Origin: Promethearchaeota archaeon
Lineage (GTDB): Archaea; Asgardarchaeota; Lokiarchaeia; Sigynarchaeales; SOKP01
Assembly: GCA_019894875.1 (NCBI GenBank)
Contig: JAGXNR010000074.1
Span: 1 to 14,549 of the forward strand
DNA: 14,549 bases
Direction of reading: 5' to 3'
Positions 7,501-14,112 of the stretch are shown piece by piece; position 1 is the first letter of the stretch; each line of letters opens with the position of its first letter. A program made the position numbers and the translations under genes. The notes beneath the pieces were generated by a model. The model saw nothing but the letters and a program-made list of their open reading frames with translations, was not told where the DNA came from and made no database searches.

Positions 7501-8678
7501 CATTTGGTTTTCAATTACTAGTAAACCAGATTGAGATTAAAGTCAATTCTATTAGTTTTGAAGATAGTATTAATGCTGAAATAGGTGAGACTATAAATAT
7601 TCAAATTCAATTGGTAGATAATAAAACTTCTTTATTAATTGAAGATGCTTCAATAACATACAGATGGGATTATGGAATAGGTATAATTAATGAAACTCTT
7701 GCGGGGAATTATCAAGTAAGTATAAAATTACCTGCAAATTTGCAGGGAAATTATAAATTTGACTTATTTATCACTCCAGAAGGTTCAATATATAAAACAA
7801 CACAATATTCTTTTATTGTCGTTATTGGGGAACCTAATATCACAGGAAATGGATTTCCAAGTCTTCTATTATGGATAATTATTGGTGTTTTAGTTAGTAT
7901 TGTAAGTATATTAGGAGTTTTAAGTTTAAGATCTTATGTGATCTTGCCTAGAAAGCGTAAAAAAGAGGCTGAATTATTATCAAAAACCCAAAAATTTAAG
8001 GATCTTAGAAATATTCAAGCTATTGTAATCGTACATAGGTTAAGCGGAATACCACTTTACACAAAAACTTATTCGATTCTAGAAAAACATAAAAGAGAAT
8101 TATTCTCAGGATTTATTCAGGCTATCACAACTATTGGCGAAGAATTTACAGAAACTGAAAAGGAAGATAAATTAGATGGAAAAAAAGACCGTTATGGAAT
8201 TGAAAAGATTATTGAATTAGATTTTAAATATTTCTATTGTCTAATAGCAGATAAAGAAGATATAAGAATAGTTTTTATCCTCGCAGAAAAATCTTCAGAA
8301 CGACTTAGAAGCCAAATGTCACATTTGCTATTGGCTTTAAACCTTAAACTATCTCAAAAATTAGAAAATTGGGATGGATCTTTAGATATGTTTGAAGAAA
8401 TAGTTCCTATGATAATAGGGGAGTATTTTGAATTATATTATAAAGGTTCTTTTACTATTCCCAGAAAACTTGATCTTCTTAAAATTCAGAGAGAAAAATC
8501 TCTATCGAAGATGGAAATACGAGTGTTAAATGTGATCCAATCAATGTCAAAAAGAAATGATGACTCTATTAATTTAAATAGTATAATTGAGTTAGTAAGT
8601 GAAGAAAATAAAGACTTAGTTATTGAAGCAATAGAAGTATTGATTGAACAGAAATTGATTATTCCAATAAATCCTTAG
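4524..8678 (+). CDS. Giant single-pass surface protein: CUB-like ectodomain, cytosolic longin-like + winged-helix tail
   Basis: This 1384-aa protein has an N-terminal hydrophobic signal/anchor at about residues 16-36 after a basic stretch. The ectodomain runs to about residue 1110 and is rich in beta-prone Asn/Ser/Thr/Tyr/Ile, with about 40 N-X-S/T sequons, as expected for an S-layer-exposed archaeal glycoprotein. Residues about 140-240 look CUB-like (MRAHFQTVDFEL, WDYIYVYND, INIGYQSDS, DGYVIDYYEF, close to the CUB consensus YDYVEIYDG ... FxSD ... GF). Further Ig-like or cadherin-like beta-sandwich repeats seem likely from about 590 to 1105. Residues 826-834 (DFDGDGIDG) resemble a calcium-binding loop. 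One transmembrane helix covers about 1113-1135 and is followed by the basic stop-transfer PRKRKK (1142-1147). The cytosolic tail has a longin-like domain (about 1163-1300, beginning AIVIVHRLSGIPLY) and a winged helix (about 1326-1384). The tail aligns without gaps at its start with the 211-aa protein at 13331-13966. Likely a surface receptor or adhesin with cytosolic coupling; the ligand is unknown. Confidence 0.85.
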   Translation: MTHIRKGSEIKKKVSHLTIIILMLFLMIFISSNLITTNLNRNDSIKSETTIDNNPQIANGESILFHGTEAPLNINDTGNLYEMNQEILVSNQEELNLSYYLDDVHDWEVSKIATSIINIQDTRNWVNNSGLIPPTIFRQYQNFNSSPNYLGNEDWDTKASIIYEPNANYMRAHFQTVDFELNWDYIYVYNDSYSIFWVETGYWSDLYTPWILGNTINIGYQSDSIIEYDGYVIDYYEFINDSSNYDSNFYSWGVNSLGDGGGGKNTHGIGTQGNKTAMYTGLYGTYVSSEEFIYTEGTFTEFYQNISIPRGQVIDAYLQFEYNAEFGIDTNDNNIYVKINNQKIYSKGMKDIVDSGKNIWRGSGKITMDLWTNSSNIFNPSLNNQNLNISIGLYCGGGYTYTNFNDGLLNVVWFDNISLVVSTIANSSQDGINLTLNSFNLNEENEWGKAYLNITDNWVVNPILLTVNTTSPSLNFELNTTLYGSKISTSKVNQQNDDGISYTILNNQTIYWEFYHNFYMPSQYSDFEFIIDKPTNWDLLYSLDPTLLSIPFEGGEVGENFIKINKEFALFPGWWTFVATSPNYLEINNTKMLKQGQWAGSSFITGESTRIKTQINHSNEVPPNLTLTTANLTIYDPSGSLWYQESTNPLANGTVLFSEFGFSALNSTGGQYNFTIFWSNGTSLGGIESNFILNHLSSLALLKPNDAQLDLRTEGFVGDIIPIRVFLTDAENNLTISNSNLSYNWTDGTRYFTESALGIYETVIDTADLLTRGLHKIFIESSKIGFFKSNITLEINLGEVTNLQVLESEYNIELHANSTIRFKFSDFDGDGIDGATVNIGISNESLYSIQNPGNGTYNIEFSTLFIDNVGIHQININFSAISYESQYYIYQFQIIKQSVNLSVYINSKPINENSLEEANFNDELNISVQAISNIDNEYLSGAINCIGSSYQDNLTEYGNFWFNTTIICSPDNFSFGINFIYLQFENPNYRTTTFGFQLLVNQIEIKVNSISFEDSINAEIGETINIQIQLVDNKTSLLIEDASITYRWDYGIGIINETLAGNYQVSIKLPANLQGNYKFDLFITPEGSIYKTTQYSFIVVIGEPNITGNGFPSLLLWIIIGVLVSIVSILGVLSLRSYVILPRKRKKEAELLSKTQKFKDLRNIQAIVIVHRLSGIPLYTKTYSILEKHKRELFSGFIQAITTIGEEFTETEKEDKLDGKKDRYGIEKIIELDFKYFYCLIADKEDIRIVFILAEKSSERLRSQMSHLLLALNLKLSQKLENWDGSLDMFEEIVPMIIGEYFELYYKGSFTIPRKLDLLKIQREKSLSKMEIRVLNVIQSMSKRNDDSINLNSIIELVSEENKDLVIEAIEVLIEQKLIIPINP

Positions 8679-8726
8679 TTTTATAATAAATAAATTCAAA
8701 TCTTAAATTACTTTTTATTTACTTGA

Positions 8727-9359
8727 ATGGTAAATCCGGAAGAACTAAGGTTCAAATGTATTAGGTGTGGTAATTGTTGTACAGATAAAGATACGCTTGT
8801 AAATATTACATACTTAGATATTTTAAGACTAAAGAGAGGTCTTAAATTAAATATAGAAGAAATACTAGACGTAATAGGATTTTACGTTTTCGATAACAAA
8901 CTGAATGAAGGGACTCTTGAGAAAATGGTCACATCACCGATCGAAACTGAAAGGGGATTAGCCTTTACTGCTCTTCTTAAAAATAACTCAGGAGAGTGTA
9001 TTTTCTATGATAAAAAAAATTTGAAATGTTTAATTTATACTATAAGACCTATGTTTTGTAGAACCTTTCCTTTTTCATTTAATATCTCAAACCAATGGGT
9101 CAATAAAACTAAGGAAAATATTGTAATTATTTATACCGAGAAAGCTAAAAATTACTGCCCCGGTATAAACTCAGATTCACCGATTATTGAATTTGATTAT
9201 TGGAGCCAAATTGGGAGTGAAACTTTAAAAGAACTAGAAAAAAACTTAATATTTAATAAAAAGTGGAATAAAAGAGTAAGAAATAGGAGAATTTTACCTA
9301 AGGTAAAAAATTATGTGGATACTATATTAAAGATTGCTGAAAAAAAGGTTTCTAAGTAA
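8727..9359 (+). CDS. YkgJ-family cysteine-cluster protein
   Basis: This 210-aa protein matches the YkgJ / zinc- or iron-chelating family (PF03692). It opens with FKCIRCGNCC (Cys11, Cys14, Cys17, Cys18), followed by Cys91 in GECIF, Cys101 in LKCLIY, Cys111 in RPMFCRTFPF and Cys144 in NYCPG. Eight cysteines in this order, and the RPxxCRxFPF block, are the family hallmark and are thought to bind a metal or Fe-S cluster. The biochemical role of the family is largely unsettled, with some members linked to protein modification. The protein is probably cytosolic, with no signal or membrane segment. It starts 48 nt after the surface-protein stop on the same strand, with no good Shine-Dalgarno site, so it may be co-transcribed or have its own AT-rich promoter. 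Confidence 0.88.
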   Translation: MVNPEELRFKCIRCGNCCTDKDTLVNITYLDILRLKRGLKLNIEEILDVIGFYVFDNKLNEGTLEKMVTSPIETERGLAFTALLKNNSGECIFYDKKNLKCLIYTIRPMFCRTFPFSFNISNQWVNKTKENIVIIYTEKAKNYCPGINSDSPIIEFDYWSQIGSETLKELEKNLIFNKKWNKRVRNRRILPKVKNYVDTILKIAEKKVSK

Positions 9360-9363
9360 AAAT

Positions 9364-9381
9364 AATCTTAATTCAAAGATT
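9364..9381. terminator. Hairpin between convergent genes
   Basis: AATCTT (9364-9369) and AAGATT (9376-9381) form a 6-bp stem with a 6-nt loop in the 21-bp gap between two convergent genes. It is symmetric, so it could serve both transcripts. Support is only positional and the stem is AT-rich. Confidence 0.3.
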
Positions 9382-11114
9382 TAAAAATTACTATTGGTAT
9401 ATTGAGAACAAGCTAATAACGCCCAAAATAACATCTTTAACTCGACTTTATATGCTAATTTATCGATTCGCCAATTAAAATCTTTATTATGATTCTCTAT
9501 ATTAAAATAATCCGTTGAGTCTATAATGAAATTGAGTAATCGATTGCATAATAGTGATTCTTGATTTTGTACGTTAAGTAAGTTTAAGATTAACAACATT
9601 TTGGCAGATTCCGTTATTAATTCATTGACAGAGCCCTTTGGAGTTAAGTGTTTTTTAAGCTCATTAATATAGACCACATTAAACTGTGAAAGATCGAAAT
9701 TCCGATCTAAAATCTTAAAAGATCCTAAATGATGAAATATGTCAAGAGTAGGATTAAATTCTTCTAAATTCAATAAATCTAAACTCAATATTTGAGGTAG
9801 TAATCGTTCTCTTCTCGCAAAAAGAATTTCATTTTTAGCTAGCAATTTAAATGAGAGTAATGTATGGTAATTTAATTTAAGTTTCTCTGGTATAAATGTT
9901 TTTAATTCATTTTTGAGAAACTCTTCTATTCCATGAAGATTTATGATATTTGTTCTATGTATTAAATCTAGTTCAGTTAAAATAGCTAATCCATAATAAA
10001 TGCATATGGGATCTGGGGAATCATTCCTAGAAGTGCTAAAAACCATTCCAGAAACGTAATTCTTTAAGATCTCCATTATTTCTAATGAAGTAAATGGAAA
10101 TTCAATACCTAACATCTTAATAATAGATATATAATAAAAGAGATTTTCCAAATCTAAAAAATCAGGATTAACAACTCTTGAATTTAACAGATTGACAGTA
10201 TTTATTTTAAATCTGGTAATAATTTCTGCATTTACAGGAGGTAAATTTCCAATATAATCGAGAAAAATTTCTGCTTTTTCATCAGTAACATAATCTATTT
10301 TTGGTGTAATGGGTGTTGTTGGTTTAACTTCTTGTATAATTTTTTGATGTCCTTCATCGGAATTTAATTGTTCTAATGGTTCAAGGGATGGTTTTGATAC
10401 TTCCATTTTTGGTGTTTCCAAAGTTTTAATGGAATCTTTTTTAGCTTTTTCTAATTGTTTTAAAATATCTAAAGTATCAATTTCACCTTCCTCTGACTTA
10501 TAAGTCTTTTTCTCATCATTCATAATCGAAATATCAATCTTCTTCGGATTCTTATTGGTTGTTTCTACTTTAATAGATAAATCTGAAATATTTAAATATT
10601 CTTCAATATCGGGATATGCAATAAATTCCTTTGTTTTATTGGATATGAGATGTATATTTTTGAATTGAGATAATTTACCTATAAAACTAGAGGATACTAA
10701 TTTAAATAATTTTAAAGACTCAATTTTTTTTACATCTAAATCTAATAAGTATTCAATTAAAATTTCGAATAAGATTTTATTTACGTATTCGTTGAGATAA
10801 ATATCCAAATATGAGTTATAATTGGATATTTCAACTCCTTTTTTGTTTATTTCGTTTAAATAATCAGTCTGAATCTTGGATAATTTACTTATTGATACCC
10901 CAAGGGTATTTAAACCTGTTTTTATTGCTTTTAATATCATATTAAGAGTTGTTTCTATAACATTTTCAGACTGGGTTGATGCATTTATCTCTAAATTGAT
11001 ATTTTTATATGAAACTAGGTCTCTCAAATACAAATGAGATCTCTTGTAATAATCTACAATGTCATTTTTCATCAAAGATGAAAATTCAGTGAGAATTGTT
11101 AAACGATCTTCCAT
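9381..11114 (-). CDS. Helical-repeat protein, predicted alpha/alpha-toroid C-terminal domain
   Basis: This 577-aa protein is probably cytosolic. Residues 1-185 are helical with no recognised domain, 186-275 form a charged, proline-containing linker, and 276-577 form a repeat region. Six similar hairpin units can be seen at about 321-337 (DLENLFYYISIIKMLGI), 367-385 (PDPICIYYGLAILTELDLI), 414-430 (LNYHTLLSFKLLAKNEI), 456-473, 497-517 and 551-572, spaced 41-54 residues apart. Six helical hairpins with a Y/F-Y-x-L-x-I/L-L core are what the prenyltransferase-beta / terpene-cyclase alpha/alpha toroid (PF00432-like) shows. I do not see the Asp-Cys-His zinc ligands of protein prenyltransferases or a DxDD cyclase motif, so it is more likely a scaffold or binding protein than an active enzyme. 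The gene is divergent from the Trm9-like gene, with starts about 50-95 bp apart. Confidence 0.7.
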   Translation of the reverse strand: MEDRLTILTEFSSLMKNDIVDYYKRSHLYLRDLVSYKNINLEINASTQSENVIETTLNMILKAIKTGLNTLGVSISKLSKIQTDYLNEINKKGVEISNYNSYLDIYLNEYVNKILFEILIEYLLDLDVKKIESLKLFKLVSSSFIGKLSQFKNIHLISNKTKEFIAYPDIEEYLNISDLSIKVETTNKNPKKIDISIMNDEKKTYKSEEGEIDTLDILKQLEKAKKDSIKTLETPKMEVSKPSLEPLEQLNSDEGHQKIIQEVKPTTPITPKIDYVTDEKAEIFLDYIGNLPPVNAEIITRFKINTVNLLNSRVVNPDFLDLENLFYYISIIKMLGIEFPFTSLEIMEILKNYVSGMVFSTSRNDSPDPICIYYGLAILTELDLIHRTNIINLHGIEEFLKNELKTFIPEKLKLNYHTLLSFKLLAKNEILFARRERLLPQILSLDLLNLEEFNPTLDIFHHLGSFKILDRNFDLSQFNVVYINELKKHLTPKGSVNELITESAKMLLILNLLNVQNQESLLCNRLLNFIIDSTDYFNIENHNKDFNWRIDKLAYKVELKMLFWALLACSQYTNSNF

Positions 11115-11181
11115 TTCCCTATTTCCTAATTAACTAAAAGATATATATTGCAAATTATAAATCTATGTTAACATATATATG

Positions 11182-11192
11182 TTATAAAAAAA
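11182..11192 (+). promoter_or_regulatory. TATA-like box favouring the 11210 start of the Trm9-like gene
   Basis: TTATAAAAAAA is centred about 23 nt before the ATG at 11210, which would suit a leaderless transcript starting there. A second candidate, GATATATATTG (11140-11150), is centred about 20 nt before the upstream ATG at 11165, so both starts remain possible. Confidence 0.4.
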
Positions 11193-11209
11193 TAAAACAT
11201 TTTCATTTC

Positions 11210-11968
11210 ATGGAAGGTACTATTTTCGACCAGATTGCTAAAGATTATCATTCAAAAAGAAGAAAGCCTTGGAAACCTCTCGAATTCTTTCTTGATTATT
11301 TGAAAGCAAAAAAATATCTGTTTCATGGAATATCTCTTGATCTGGGCTGTGCAAATGGGAGGAATTTCAAGATATTAGGAAATAAACCTAAAAAATTAGT
11401 AGGAATTGATATTTCTCTTGAATTCTTAAAAATTGCTCAGAATAGCTTAAAGAATTCAGAGCATTATTTAAAATCTGAATCAAATTTTATTCAGATTCTT
11501 ATGGCGGATATAAAATATCTCCCTATAAGAAACAATTCGATCCAAAATGTTTTCTCAATCGCAACCATTCATCATATTAAGGATAAAGCCAACAGAAAAA
11601 GGCTTATGTTCCAACTCAACAGAATTTTAACAAAAAATGGAACCTTTTTAATTACAGTCTGGCGCAAGTGGCAAAAAAAATACCGAAGTTATTTTATTTT
11701 AGATAGAATAAAAAGGAGTTTTAGTCTTAAACATAAAGAACGACAAAGTGACGCGGGATTAAGCCAGTATGGGGATAAATTTATACCATGGACCCTTCCT
11801 GAAGAAAATAAAAGATACAAACGATTTTACCATTTTTTTTCCAAGCACGAAATTAAGAATTTATTAAAAATCTTTACGATAAGAGAATTTAAAATAATGG
11901 GCGGTCCAAGTAATAATGATAATTTTTTTATCTTAGCCCAAAAAGAAAAAATTAATGGCATTCAATAG
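11210..11968 (+). CDS. trm9: Trm9/ALKBH8-like tRNA wobble-uridine carboxymethyl methyltransferase
   Basis: A class I SAM methyltransferase of 252 aa from the ATG at 11210. Motif I is LDLGCANGRN (43-52), the ribose-binding acidic residue is in GIDIS (65-69), and motif IV/post is MADIKYLPI (98-106) and SIATIHHI (116-123). Three features point to Trm9 rather than a generic methyltransferase: FDQIAKDYHSKRRKPW near the N-terminus, like Trm9's (Y)NEIAPHFSxTRYKPW; IHH followed by ILTKNGTFLITVW; and the C-terminal DKFIPWT plus FYHFF, like Trm9's QDVxVPW and YYHL. Trm9 with its partner Trm112 methylates 5-carboxymethyluridine at tRNA position 34 (mcm5U), downstream of Elp3 chemistry. I prefer 11210 over 11165 because the 15 extra residues match nothing and a TATA-like box sits in front of 11210. 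The 3' end overlaps the convergent gene by 17 bp. Confidence 0.8.
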   Translation: MEGTIFDQIAKDYHSKRRKPWKPLEFFLDYLKAKKYLFHGISLDLGCANGRNFKILGNKPKKLVGIDISLEFLKIAQNSLKNSEHYLKSESNFIQILMADIKYLPIRNNSIQNVFSIATIHHIKDKANRKRLMFQLNRILTKNGTFLITVWRKWQKKYRSYFILDRIKRSFSLKHKERQSDAGLSQYGDKFIPWTLPEENKRYKRFYHFFSKHEIKNLLKIFTIREFKIMGGPSNNDNFFILAQKEKINGIQ

Positions 11969-12443
11969 AATTAAATGATTTTAAAATATTTGGTTTGAAA
12001 TTATCGTACTTACTTTCTATTATCGACGCGTGAATATTAATTAACCTCTCTGTAACTTCACAATAGAAAATCCCATGTATAGATTTTTCGATATAATATC
12101 TTTTTCTTAACATCTTCCTGCGTTGTCCAAACCAGAGAGTAAACTCATGACTCATTAACCAATCTCTTTCTTTCTTCGTTACTACAATACCAATAGCATT
12201 AAAAGTTTCAATGCTACTCTCTACTTCCTTATAATAGAAAAGATCTGTCCTATCTTTTTTTTCCCAATTTACTTCAAGAGTGGAATTAGGGCCCCAGATT
12301 TCATCATATTCGTCTTGAGAATGCATGATAATAGAACCATTATTTTCATCTCCTTCAACAGTTTCTTCTCGAAACCATATAGGCATTTTATTAATTAATA
12401 CTTTGCATTCCGGTTTATCATAGACATAAAAGTTGTATTCCAT
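11952..12443 (-). CDS. Hypothetical protein, 163 aa
   Basis: I do not recognise this family. The first 90 residues look like mixed alpha/beta with many Trp/Tyr/Asp/Glu residues. The second half carries a block that looks conserved in form: MSHEFTLWFG (108-117), basic RRKMLRKR (118-125), then IHGIFYCEVTERLINIHASI (133-152), with two histidines and one cysteine. There is no signal peptide, membrane segment or clear catalytic motif. A TATA-like element (CTTATTATAAAA on the - strand, 12469-12480) lies about 31 nt before the ATG at 12443 and supports expression. Its last 17 bp overlap the end of the Trm9-like gene tail to tail, so the two transcripts would be antisense at their 3' ends. Confidence 0.6.
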   Translation of the reverse strand: MEYNFYVYDKPECKVLINKMPIWFREETVEGDENNGSIIMHSQDEYDEIWGPNSTLEVNWEKKDRTDLFYYKEVESSIETFNAIGIVVTKKERDWLMSHEFTLWFGQRRKMLRKRYYIEKSIHGIFYCEVTERLINIHASIIESKYDNFKPNILKSFNSIECH

Positions 12444-12589
12444 GCTTAAATCTACTCAATCTGATTTGTTTTATAATAAGTAAACTTAATTCTAAAATAT
12501 ATTATGTATTTATAAAACTTCTGATACTGGAAAGCATTTTAAAATAATTGTATAATTAAGATGAATAACATTAAAGATAAGGGATTTCT

Positions 12590-13192
12590 TTATTGTTTTA
12601 TTAACTCTTTACCTTCTTCAATCCATTTCTCTAATCTTTCTTTAGAAACTCCGCTAATTAATGATGATAATTCTTCAGGATTCTCCTCAATTAAGACTTC
12701 TATAGTTTCAACACCAATTTCCGTGAATTTCTTTGCTGTAGCAGCACCCAATCCCGAGAGTTCAGTTAAGGGTCTTCCTTTTTCTTCAATTTTGACTTTT
12801 CCCTTCTTAACGGTCTTTATTTTCTCCTTTTTAACTGTGTCTGCCTTTTTCTTCACTGTTGGTTTTTCAGAAGGCTCTTCAAGAATCTCTTTGGGTTTAG
12901 CTTTAACTTTCTCCTTTTTGGGTTTGAATTCCGTTCTCTTCTTCTCCTTTTTTACAAAGGGACTTCTACTTTTTTCTTTTTTCTTTGGTACTTTAAGAGT
13001 TTTGAGTTTTTCAACATTTTCAGGATGGGAAGATTTTCTAAAATAATCAATGTTTATATTTAATTCCCTTAATTGATTGATATTCCCACCCGCTTCCTGT
13101 ATTTCTTTCAAGGAATAACCTTTACCTTCCCTCAAAAAAGATTCTCTGGCGGGACTTTTTACAGTAGCAATGAGTTTTATTTTGTTACCCAT
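12590..13192 (-). CDS. rpl13e: Ribosomal protein eL13 with lysine-rich linker and C-terminal HhH domain
   Basis: This 200-aa protein is a large-subunit ribosomal protein of the eL13 family, found in eukaryotes and in some archaea including TACK and Asgard groups. Residues 1-68 hold the eL13 core: GKGYSLKEIQEAG (23-35), like GRGFTLEELKAAG; LNINIDYFRKSS (44-55), like IGIAVDHRRRNKS; and ENVEKLKTLK (58-67), like NVQRLKEY. Residues 69-140 are an extremely Lys/Glu-rich, probably disordered, linker. Residues 141-200 form a helix-hairpin-helix pair (LSGLGAATAKKF at 145-156, ISGVSKERLEKWI at 179-191), like the HhH_5 domains of archaeal ribosomal and DNA-binding proteins. I use the ATG at 13192; the upstream GTG at 13201 would add only three residues. 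A TATA-like stretch (13207-13221) sits about 22 nt upstream of the ATG. Confidence 0.85.
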   Translation of the reverse strand: MGNKIKLIATVKSPARESFLREGKGYSLKEIQEAGGNINQLRELNINIDYFRKSSHPENVEKLKTLKVPKKKEKSRSPFVKKEKKRTEFKPKKEKVKAKPKEILEEPSEKPTVKKKADTVKKEKIKTVKKGKVKIEEKGRPLTELSGLGAATAKKFTEIGVETIEVLIEENPEELSSLISGVSKERLEKWIEEGKELIKQ

Positions 13193-13330
13193 GATTAACA
13201 CATGATTATTATAATATTAAGGTAATTTTGATAAACTAAGAAACCATTTATTTTTTTCTATTTATATCAAATGTGTTAAGACCAGTTTACATAATTATTT
13301 TCAGATTGTTATCCATTAAGTAGAGATTTA

Positions 13331-13966
13331 TTACATTTTAATAAGGTCTAATTGCTCTAATTTTTTTAGTGCATCATTAGTTTCATTTCTTCTAGAGGAT
13401 AAAGTTCTTGATATTTTCAGGGGTGAATTTTTCCCAATGCATAATAATGCAATTTGAAAATCAAAATCATTGATCATGCCCATAGTCAAGACTTTTTCTA
13501 ATACACTTCTTGCTACAAGTAGTTTCGGGAATACTTCTGCTATTTTTCCGCCCCTTGTGAGATTCTCGATATCAGCATTTAATGTTTGGAATCGAGCTTT
13601 TTCTGTTGTGGCTCTAAAGACTTTAAGATCTGACTGATGCTTTTTCCAAAATCTTGTAGCAATTTTGTGAATCACATCCTTTAATTTTTCTATATCATCA
13701 TCTGCATCAGAAATCGAACAAAAAAGAATTCTTGATAAGGGGTGATAATAAATAACAATTATCGAATCTTCTGCTTCTATAACCCGATTCATTTCATTTA
13801 CACGTCTTCCCTTTGCCATAGATTCTTGTATGAGATCAATTGTTTTATTTATAGCATTAAAGAATCCAGTTAGAATATCATCTTGGAGTTTTTTCAATTT
13901 TTTAAAAGTTGATTCAAAAAGAGAGATCCCATTATCTGCATCAATTAAAAATGCTTTATATATCAA
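13331..13966 (-). CDS. Soluble longin-like domain + winged-helix protein, TTG start
   Basis: This 211-aa protein has no signal or membrane segment. Residues 1-110 show the longin/roadblock-like pattern: strand KAFLIDADNGISLFES (4-19), a helix ending ILTGFFNAI (31-39), then SIIVIYYHPLSRILFCSIS (68-86) and a long helix. Residues about 160-211 form a winged helix (FDFQIALLCIGKNSPLKISR, then ETNDALKKLEQLDLIKM). The same two domains in the same order form the cytosolic tail of the surface protein at 4524-8678, with a gap-free match over the first about 36 residues (IVHRLSGIPLY / LIDADNGISLF, SGFIQAI / TGFFNAI). The start is TTG at 13966; no in-frame ATG exists before Met50, and the first strand begins right after TTG. 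Longin-like domains often bind small GTPases or membrane-traffic partners; a role here is inference. Confidence 0.75.
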   Translation of the reverse strand: MIYKAFLIDADNGISLFESTFKKLKKLQDDILTGFFNAINKTIDLIQESMAKGRRVNEMNRVIEAEDSIIVIYYHPLSRILFCSISDADDDIEKLKDVIHKIATRFWKKHQSDLKVFRATTEKARFQTLNADIENLTRGGKIAEVFPKLLVARSVLEKVLTMGMINDFDFQIALLCIGKNSPLKISRTLSSRRNETNDALKKLEQLDLIKM

Positions 13967-14112
13967 ATTTTCAATAAATTAACATGATATTTTTATTATT
14001 AAAGTAATAAAAATCCACACTTTTGAATATTAATTAATATTAAATTTCTAAATAATTAAAATTAAAAGCCGAAAATTTATACAATTTATAAAAAATACAC
14101 ATATCTAAGATA
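13967..14112. promoter_or_regulatory. Divergent intergenic promoter region with an inverted repeat
   Basis: This 146-bp, almost purely A/T gap separates the longin-like gene (-) from the secreted-protein gene (+). ATTTTTATTA (13989-13998) and TAATAAAAAT (14005-14014) form a perfect 10-bp inverted repeat. Its left arm lies about 27 nt upstream of the TTG start and could be that gene's TATA box, so the repeat could be an operator or simply two opposed TATA boxes. TTTATAAAAAA near 14090 could serve the + strand gene. Confidence 0.35.

Noticed and set aside
12561..13046. 161-aa open frame on the + strand, Ser/Phe-rich
   Set aside because: It is the complement of the lysine-rich eL13 linker; its low-complexity Phe/Ser composition is what AAA/GAA/AAG codons give on the other strand.
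14026..14041. Perfect 16-bp palindrome of only A and T
   Set aside because: In DNA this AT-rich a palindrome of that length is expected about once in a window this size by chance; no positional support.
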